Shown here in pieces: positions 57,210 through 64,000 of a stretch of 64,000 nucleotides of DNA. The DNA comes from Streptomyces sp. NBC_00094 (GTDB lineage Bacteria > Actinomycetota > Actinomycetes > Streptomycetales > Streptomycetaceae). The stretch lies in contig NZ_JAPEMB010000001.1 of NCBI RefSeq assembly GCF_026343125.1, positions 496,001-560,000 on the forward strand, given 5' to 3'. The first letter of the stretch is position 1. The number at the start of each line of letters is the position of its first letter. A program made the translations under genes and the position numbers. A model generated the notes under the pieces. The model made no database searches and had not been told where the DNA came from. It was given only the letters and a program-made list of their open reading frames with translations.

Positions 57210-58082
57210 ATGAGTCGTGAGATCGTCGCAGGAGTGGACGGTTCCCCGGAGAGCATCGCCGCGGCCGACTGGGCCGCGCGCGAGGCCCTCCACCGGGGGC
57301 TCCCGCTGCGGCTCGCCCACGCGTGGCGCTGGGAACCCCTCGACATCCCCCTGGTCCAGGACCGGGCGAGTCAGGAACGGGCCGCCGACGAGGTCCTGCG
57401 GGAGGCCGAGGCGACGATCGCGCGGAGCCATCCGGACGTGACCCTCACCGCCGAGGTCATCCGCGACACCCCGGTCGCGGCGCTGCTGGGCACCGAGGAA
57501 CGCGCCGAGATGCTCGTCATCGGCTCGCGCGGTCACGGGGCCGTGGCCGGTTTCCTGCTCGGCTCGTACGGACAGCAGATCATCGCCGCCGCCACCGGGC
57601 CCGTGGTGGCCGTCAGGTCCCGCGACGGCCGGCCCTCCGAGCCGCCGGTGGGTGACGTCCTCGTCGGGCAGCTCGGCAGCCCGGAGGACAGCGCCGCGGC
57701 ACTCGGCTTCGCCTTCGCGACCGCCGCCGCGCGCGGGGCGTCGGTGCGGGCCGTCCGTGCCTGGAGTCTGCCGCCCCTCTACGCGTACAGCCCGGCGTCG
57801 ATGCGGCTCGCCGACGAGGCCGGCGGGCTCGTCCCGTACGAGGAGAAGGCGCTGCGCGAGGCGTTGGCGCCCTGGCGGGAGCGGTACCCGGAGGTGCCGG
57901 TGACCGAGCACGTCGAACTGGGCAGTGCGGGGCAGGTGCTGCTCTCCGCCGCGGGGGCCGCCCGGCTCCTGGTGGTCGGCCGGCGGGCCAGGCGCGGCGC
58001 CGTCGGTCCGCGGATCGGTTCCGTGGCGCACGCGGCGCTCCATCTCGCGCCCTGCCCGGTGGCGGTGATCCCGCAGGGCTGA
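57210..58082 (+). CDS. Tandem universal stress protein
   Basis: 290 residues in two USP domains. The first carries GSRGHGAVAGFLLGS, the G-x2-G-x9-G-S ATP site. The second has VGRRARRGAVGPRIGS, where the second Gly of the pattern is Arg, so it may bind nucleotide less well. VAGVDGSPESIAA starts domain 1. GGAGG precedes the ATG. The dyads upstream suggest control by an oxygen- or starvation-responsive DosR-type regulator. Confidence 0.93.
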   Translation: MSREIVAGVDGSPESIAAADWAAREALHRGLPLRLAHAWRWEPLDIPLVQDRASQERAADEVLREAEATIARSHPDVTLTAEVIRDTPVAALLGTEERAEMLVIGSRGHGAVAGFLLGSYGQQIIAAATGPVVAVRSRDGRPSEPPVGDVLVGQLGSPEDSAAALGFAFATAAARGASVRAVRAWSLPPLYAYSPASMRLADEAGGLVPYEEKALREALAPWRERYPEVPVTEHVELGSAGQVLLSAAGAARLLVVGRRARRGAVGPRIGSVAHAALHLAPCPVAVIPQG

Positions 58083-58141
58083 AAAGCTCCTCCGTGGATT
58101 GACGCGCCGGATTGACGAGGAGTGTCGGGGCGGCCTGAGCC

Positions 58142-58176
58142 GGAAAGTGTTACCGCCGTCGCCCCGGTGGCTCTCC
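58142..58176 (+). promoter_or_regulatory. Shared promoter-like motif of the CAP-protein gene
   Basis: GAAAGTGTTACC with GTGTTA at 58147-58152, a 19-nt gap and TCTCC at 58172-58176, ending 45 nt before the ATG. The same arrangement precedes the sigma-CAP gene at 60.7 kb. Confidence 0.6.
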
Positions 58177-58221
58177 CCAGCGCCGGACCGTCCGGCGACC
58201 TCGGCGAGAGAGCGGAGCTCC

Positions 58222-59169
58222 ATGCGGCACCACGACCACCCCGGCCATCCCGACGAACCTGAACGCGTCGACCACCTCGACCTTGTCGGCCATCGTGAGC
58301 AGCCCGATCACCCTGCGCGGGACGGCGGGCGGCACCGCAAGAGCCCCGGGGCGCGGCGGCGCGCTCCGCGCCGGCCGGGCTTCCGTACCGCTGTCAGCGT
58401 CGCCGGGGCCGTGGCCGTCGTCCTGACCGTGGCGGCCGGGGTGTACGTGGCGTCGCCCGCCCCGGCCGCCGGCCCGTCGACCGTCGCCGCCACTGCCGCT
58501 GCCGCTGCCCCCGCCCCCGCCGGATCCGCGTCCGCCGGGTCCACGTCCGCCGGGTCCACGTCCGCCGGGTCCACGTCCGTCCCGGCCGGTCAGCGCCGGG
58601 AGGTCGTGGCCGCTCCCCCGGCTCCGGCGACGAAGGCCGGATCGCAGCCGGAATCCGTGTCGGCGCCGGATGCGAAGCCGGAGTCCGTCTCCGCACCCGC
58701 ACCCGCACCCGCACCCGCACCGGAGAAGCAGACCGAGCGGCGGACCGGCGAGACCACCGACACCGACGCGGCTGCCGGGAAGGGCTCGGAGTTCGTCCAG
58801 GAGGTCGTCGCCCTCGCCAACGCCGAGCGCCGGAAGGCCGGTTGCGGTCCGCTGCGCTCGGAGGGCCATCTGCGGACCGCCGCCCAGGGCCACGCCGACG
58901 ACATGGCCGAGCGCGACTACTACGAGCACGACAGCCCGGAGGGCCGTGACGCGGGCGACCGGATCACCGGCGCCGGGTACACGTGGTCGACGTGGGGGGA
59001 GAACATCCATCGCGGGCCGAAGACCCCGGCCCGGGCGATGGAGGACTGGATGGACAGCCCCGGCCACCGCGAGAACATCCTCAACTGCTCGTTCAAGGAC
59101 ATCGGTGTCGGGGTGACCCTCACCGCCAACGGCCCCTGGTGGGTGCAGAACTTCGGCGCCAAGCGCTGA
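58222..59169 (+). CDS. Membrane-anchored CAP (SCP/PR-1) domain protein
   Basis: 315 residues. A His/Asp-rich cytoplasmic start (HHDHPGHPDEPE), one transmembrane helix (about 55-78), a low-complexity Ala/Ser/Pro linker with GSTSA repeats, and the CAP domain at about 188-313. The CAP signatures are YEHDSPEG (His236), WGENI (Glu260) and PGHRENILNC (His282), with Cys208 and Cys289. The CAP domain is homologous to the one in the convergent sigma factor. CAP proteins of bacteria are often extracytoplasmic and of unclear role. GGAG precedes the ATG. Confidence 0.9.
   Translation: MRHHDHPGHPDEPERVDHLDLVGHREQPDHPARDGGRHRKSPGARRRAPRRPGFRTAVSVAGAVAVVLTVAAGVYVASPAPAAGPSTVAATAAAAAPAPAGSASAGSTSAGSTSAGSTSVPAGQRREVVAAPPAPATKAGSQPESVSAPDAKPESVSAPAPAPAPAPEKQTERRTGETTDTDAAAGKGSEFVQEVVALANAERRKAGCGPLRSEGHLRTAAQGHADDMAERDYYEHDSPEGRDAGDRITGAGYTWSTWGENIHRGPKTPARAMEDWMDSPGHRENILNCSFKDIGVGVTLTANGPWWVQNFGAKR
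58531..58575. repeat. 15-bp tandem repeat, three copies, in the CAP linker
   Basis: TCCGCCGGGTCCACG occurs at 58531, 58546 and 58561 and encodes Ser-Ala-Gly-Ser-Thr pentads. A second run of six-base units (CGCACC) follows near 58691-58720 and gives a Pro-Ala stretch. Confidence 0.8.
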
Positions 59170-59186
59170 GCCCCGCCCGTCCGGGT

Positions 59187-60662
59187 TCAGGAGGCGGGGG
59201 CCGCCAGCTTCTGCACCCAGATCGTGCCGCCGGGACCGGGCGCCGACGCCACACCGGTGTCCCGGTACCGGCAGTCCAGCATGTTCTCCTCGTGCATCGC
59301 CCCGTCGGTCCAGTCCTCGACGACCGCCGTCGGGTCCTTCGCGCCCTGGGCCAGGTTCTCGGCCCAGGCGCTCCAGTCGTACCCGGCGGCGGTGATCCGG
59401 GCGTCCGCGAACTCGCCCTCCGGGCTGCTGTGCCCGTAGTAGCCGCGCGCCGCCATGTCGCGGGCGTAACCGCGGGCCGCCGCGACGAGCCGGGGATCGG
59501 TCCGCAGCGGGGCGCAACCCGCCGTCGCGCGGAGCCTGTTGACCTGTGCGGTCACGCGTTCCCCGGTGGTGGTCACGGCGGTGGGGGACGCGGTGGGGCG
59601 GGGTGTCGGGGTACGGGTCGTGGGCGCCGCGGCCGGGGTCGTGGCGGGCCGGGTGGCCGGGGCGGCCTCGGTCGTCGCGGGTACGGCCGCCGGTGACACG
59701 GGCGCCGGGGGCGCGGCGTGGGGACGGTCGGGTGTCACCCGTACCTCCGGCGCCTCCGGTACGAGGAGGGTGAGCGCGCCGAGGACGGCGACGGTCGCGG
59801 CGCCGGCGAGGCAGGCACGGCGTACCGGGGTCCAGCGGCCCACGGGCTCGGCGGCGAAGGGTTCCGCGCTCCGGCCGGCGGCGACCGTCGCCGCGAGCGG
59901 CGGTACGAGGCCGATGCCGACGAGCAGGCCCTCGACGGGGACCGGTCCGCGACGCCCGGCCGCGTGGCCCGTGCAGGCGGCACAGGCGCGCAGGTGGCGG
60001 GCGGCCCGTTTGCGCCAGAGCGGCGAGGGCCGGCCGTCCCAGGAGGACAGGGTCCCGGCGAGTTCGGGGCACGGCGGGTCGGCGTCGAGGGCGCCGACCA
60101 CGGCCCGGCCGGTCTCCAGGCGCTCCTTCATCCGCTGGACGCGGACGGCGGCGTGCTGCGGGGAGACGCCGAGGCCCTCGGCGAGTTCGGCGCGGGTCAG
60201 TTCGCCGGCGGCCTCCAGCCACCACAGGGAGAGGAGCTCGCGGTCCTCGTCGTCGAGCCAGCGGGTGGCGCGGGCCACGTCGCGCCGCTGTCCCGAGAGG
60301 CCGAGGCGGAGGATGGTGAGCTCGGTGAAGTCACCCGACGGGTCGGCGAGTTCCGCGGCCCGGTCGAGGCCGGGCACGGGAGCCTGTCGCCGTTCGTGCC
60401 AGCGGCGGCGTATCCCGTTCATGGCGATGGCGACGACCCACGAGCGGAACCGGGCCGGGTCGCGGAGACCGGCGAGGCCGTCGAGGGCGCGGACCATCGT
60501 CTCCTGGACGATGTCGTCGGTGTCGGCGTGGCCGTCGAGGGCGCGGCCGACGACGTTGTGGACGAGGGGCAGGTAGGCGCGCACCAGCTCGTCCCTGGCG
60601 CGCGCGTCACCGGACCTGGCCGCCTCCACCAGTGCCGTGGTGCGGCGCTCGTCGCTGTGCAT
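59187..60662 (-). CDS. ECF sigma factor fused to ZAS-like, TM and CAP domains
   Basis: 491 residues. Region 2 of sigma-70 is at about 10-90 (RDELVRAYLPLVHNVVGRAL, DTDDIVQETMVRAL, RFRSWVVAIAMN). Region 4 is at about 135-182 (LTRAELAEGLGVSPQHAAV). HLRACAAC (His223, Cys227, Cys230), with Cys198 before it, is the zinc-binding pattern of ZAS anti-sigma factors. One transmembrane helix lies at about 283-300, a Pro/Thr-rich linker follows, and a CAP domain occupies 367-487 with YGHSSPEG (His411), WAENL (Glu435) and Cys383/Cys464. Sigma, anti-sigma-like and sensor parts thus sit in one chain. Actinobacterial ECF groups with C-terminal membrane extensions are known. Confidence 0.9.
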   Translation of the reverse strand: MHSDERRTTALVEAARSGDARARDELVRAYLPLVHNVVGRALDGHADTDDIVQETMVRALDGLAGLRDPARFRSWVVAIAMNGIRRRWHERRQAPVPGLDRAAELADPSGDFTELTILRLGLSGQRRDVARATRWLDDEDRELLSLWWLEAAGELTRAELAEGLGVSPQHAAVRVQRMKERLETGRAVVGALDADPPCPELAGTLSSWDGRPSPLWRKRAARHLRACAACTGHAAGRRGPVPVEGLLVGIGLVPPLAATVAAGRSAEPFAAEPVGRWTPVRRACLAGAATVAVLGALTLLVPEAPEVRVTPDRPHAAPPAPVSPAAVPATTEAAPATRPATTPAAAPTTRTPTPRPTASPTAVTTTGERVTAQVNRLRATAGCAPLRTDPRLVAAARGYARDMAARGYYGHSSPEGEFADARITAAGYDWSAWAENLAQGAKDPTAVVEDWTDGAMHEENMLDCRYRDTGVASAPGPGGTIWVQKLAAPAS

Positions 60663-60703
60663 GAGTCTGCTCCCTCAACCGTGGTCGGAGTCCCCCGTCG
60701 TTC

Positions 60704-60738
60704 GGAGATCCCTGGGAGCGGGAGGGATAACACTTCTT
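60704..60738 (-). promoter_or_regulatory. Shared promoter-like motif of the sigma-CAP gene
   Basis: On the minus strand AAGAAGTGTTATCC places GTGTTA at 60733-60728, then 19 nt, then TCTCC at 60708-60704, 41 nt before the ATG. The order and spacing match the motif in front of the CAP protein gene, which suggests that the fused sigma factor recognises both. Confidence 0.6.
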
Positions 60739-60770
60739 TGTCGGACCGGCGGCCCGCGGCCGTCGCGGGC

Positions 60771-60876
60771 CGTGCCGGTGGCCGCCGTGCCGGTGGCCGC
60801 CGTGCCGGAAGCCCCTGCGTCGGTGGCCGCCGGCGTCACCGCTACACCGGTGGTCGCCGCTACACCGGTGGTCGGG
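60771..60876. repeat. Short tandem repeats between sigma-CAP and the next gene
   Basis: CGTGCCGGTGGCCGC occurs twice from 60771, with a degenerate third copy. GCTACACCGGTGGTCG occurs twice near 60841-60876, the last copy reaching into the coding end of the following minus-strand gene. Confidence 0.65.
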
Positions 60877-61150
60877 GCAGCGACGGGACCGTGGCCCCGT
60901 TCCCCTTCCGTACGGCCTCCACCACCGCCTCGTGGAGCTCGCGGCTATCCTCCTCCGTCGTACACGGAACGGGACTACCCGACATGGTGAACCAGTCGGA
61001 TGCGCCGCTGTACTGCACGGCCACGCGTGCCTCGGACTCGGCCCAGGTCGTGTGCACGGTCAGATCGCCCGTGACGACACCGCCCTCGTCGGTCAGCACC
61101 CCACCTCGCCCGGTGTAGACACCGGCGGTCGTCCAAGATGCCCAGCTCAT
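60860..61150 (-). CDS. Small protein of unknown function
   Basis: 96 residues, acidic. [16 protein letters not shown] and [19 protein letters not shown] suggest a small beta-rich domain. The ATG at 61150 was chosen; an ATG at 61177 is an alternative. It has no signal peptide and no known motif. It is 197 bp downstream from the sigma gene start, oriented the same way, and 119 bp after icd with a strong hairpin between. Confidence 0.55.
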   Translation of the reverse strand: MSWASWTTAGVYTGRGGVLTDEGGVVTGDLTVHTTWAESEARVAVQYSGASDWFTMSGSPVPCTTEEDSRELHEAVVEAVRKGNGATVPSLPRPPV

Positions 61151-61197
61151 CCATCCAGGTTCACACCCGGACGTCATATGCGCCACCGACGGGACCA

Positions 61198-61224
61198 CCC
61201 CGGCCGGAATCGTTCCGGCCGGGG
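61198..61224 (-). terminator. Strong hairpin after icd
   Basis: CCCCGGCCGGAA (61198-61209) and TTCCGGCCGGGG (61213-61224) form a perfect 12-bp stem with a 3-nt loop, 45 bp after the icd stop on the minus strand. Confidence 0.7.
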
Positions 61225-61269
61225 CGGTACGCGGCGCCGCCCGAGCGGGGCCGTGTGTCGCGCGCCGGA

Positions 61270-63540
<2,271 letters not shown>

Positions 63541-64000
63541 TCAAGATATCTCGTGATCGCGGTCCTCCGTAAAGGGCCCCACGGGGACGTCGTCGTGCGG
63601 GACCCCGGAAGCCTCCACGAAGGGGCCGCCGAGCCGGTACGGGGTGGGGGCTCCGTCCACGTCGACGCGGCGGAGCAGGGCGAGCAGGATCAGTCCGGCG
63701 GCTGCGGTGACGCCTGCGGCGAGGGCCTGTCCGCAGCGGTGGGCGAGCCGGAGCTCGGCCGGGTCGTAGGGGGCGGTGGCGGGCAGGGCGAGGGTGTCGC
63801 CGAGGAGCCAGAGGCCGGCGGCGAGCCCGGCGGCCGCGAGGGCGGCGAGCGGGACGGTCGCGAGGAGGGCGCGCGGGAGCGGGCCGCGGGGGGCGGGGCG
63901 GACCTTGCCCTTGCGGGCGAGGACGGCGAGCAGGCCGCAGAAGACGGCGAGGACGACGAGGGCGGCGGCGATGAGGTCGCCCGGGCGGTGGTCACCCGCC
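63541..64000 (-). CDS. Membrane protein, start outside window
   Basis: Minus-strand frame open from the window edge to a TGA at 63541, 153 codons. It has three or four hydrophobic stretches (ALVVLAVFCGLLAVL, LAALAAAGLAAGLWLLG, ALAAGVTAAAGLILLALL) and a polar end with VGPFTEDRD. No family is recognised. The GTG near 63995 starts another frame and is not this gene's start. Confidence 0.6.
   Translation of the reverse strand, partial: AGDHRPGDLIAAALVVLAVFCGLLAVLARKGKVRPAPRGPLPRALLATVPLAALAAAGLAAGLWLLGDTLALPATAPYDPAELRLAHRCGQALAAGVTAAAGLILLALLRRVDVDGAPTPYRLGGPFVEASGVPHDDVPVGPFTEDRDHEIS

Noticed and set aside
63690..63995. A Ser/Pro-rich minus-strand protein at the right edge
   Set aside because: It is the wrong frame of the partial membrane protein at 63541-64000.

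Overview
The window is very GC-rich actinomycete DNA and almost certainly comes from a Streptomyces or close relative. The signs are frequent GTG/TTG starts, 4-bp GTGA/ATGA stop/start overlaps, a DUF5133 small protein, a monomeric NADP isocitrate dehydrogenase, a cobalamin riboswitch in front of cbiMNQO, and a polysaccharide locus built around a bacterial tyrosine kinase. No rRNA, tRNA or CRISPR array was seen.

Layout. (1) 1-13.4 kb is an exopolysaccharide or cell-surface glycan locus. It holds two GT4 glycosyltransferases, a Wzx-type flippase, a Wzy-like polymerase in one open frame with a Wzc/CpsD-type BY-kinase, the matching low-molecular-weight tyrosine phosphatase, a polysaccharide deacetylase, a methyltransferase, a CelD-like acyltransferase, an initiating sugar-1-phosphate transferase, a WecG/TagA glycosyltransferase and a GDP-mannose epimerase-like enzyme. 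A small relic of a second sugar transferase and an eroded IS5-type transposase lie inside it. (2) 13.4-14.3 kb is a gene-poor gap. (3) 14.3-16.4 kb is dhaKLM, the PTS-dependent dihydroxyacetone kinase. (4) 16.5-19.6 kb is a B12 riboswitch and the ECF-type cobalt transporter cbiMNQO. (5) 19.7-26.3 kb holds a FadH-type enoate reductase with a PadR regulator and a shared operator-like palindrome, an FAD monooxygenase/reductase, a DUF2252 protein and an autoregulated GntR regulator. (6) 26.4-34.3 kb holds a secreted PL11 rhamnogalacturonan lyase, a DUF4246 protein that looks like a 2OG-Fe(II) oxygenase, a beta-propeller phytase, an amino-acid permease and a helical-repeat protein. (7) 34.4-38.9 kb is a three-gene glycerol/sugar-alcohol operon: FGGY kinase, GlpA-like dehydrogenase with a Cys-rich tail, and an FAD/NAD(P) oxidoreductase.

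(8) 39-44 kb is a mobile and decaying accessory zone. It has a Nudix hydrolase, a truncated Cys-rich gene overlapping a SUKH-like immunity gene, a small membrane protein, an intact IS427-type element with a TAA target duplication, an eroded IS5 element fused to another transposase fragment, a frameshifted membrane gene and a possible integrase tail. (9) 44-52 kb holds a cytochrome P450, a two-RCK potassium-channel-like protein, a D-Ala-D-Ala carboxypeptidase and a UvrA-like ABC protein. (10) 52-64 kb holds DUF5133, a sugar epimerase, a GST-like protein, an Rrf2 regulator next to an acyl-CoA-dehydrogenase/DszC-like flavoprotein with a large operator, a universal stress protein, a membrane-anchored CAP protein converging on a sigma factor fused to a zinc-finger/TM/CAP tail, icd and a partial membrane protein.

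The most interesting system is at 58.1-60.7 kb. A single polypeptide combines an ECF sigma factor, a ZAS-like HxxxCxxC motif, a transmembrane helix and an extracytoplasmic CAP domain. The neighbouring gene encodes a second membrane-anchored CAP protein. Both genes carry the same promoter-like motif (GTGTTA, 19 nt, TCTCC) at nearly the same distance from their start codons, which suggests a self-contained membrane-signalling autoregulon.
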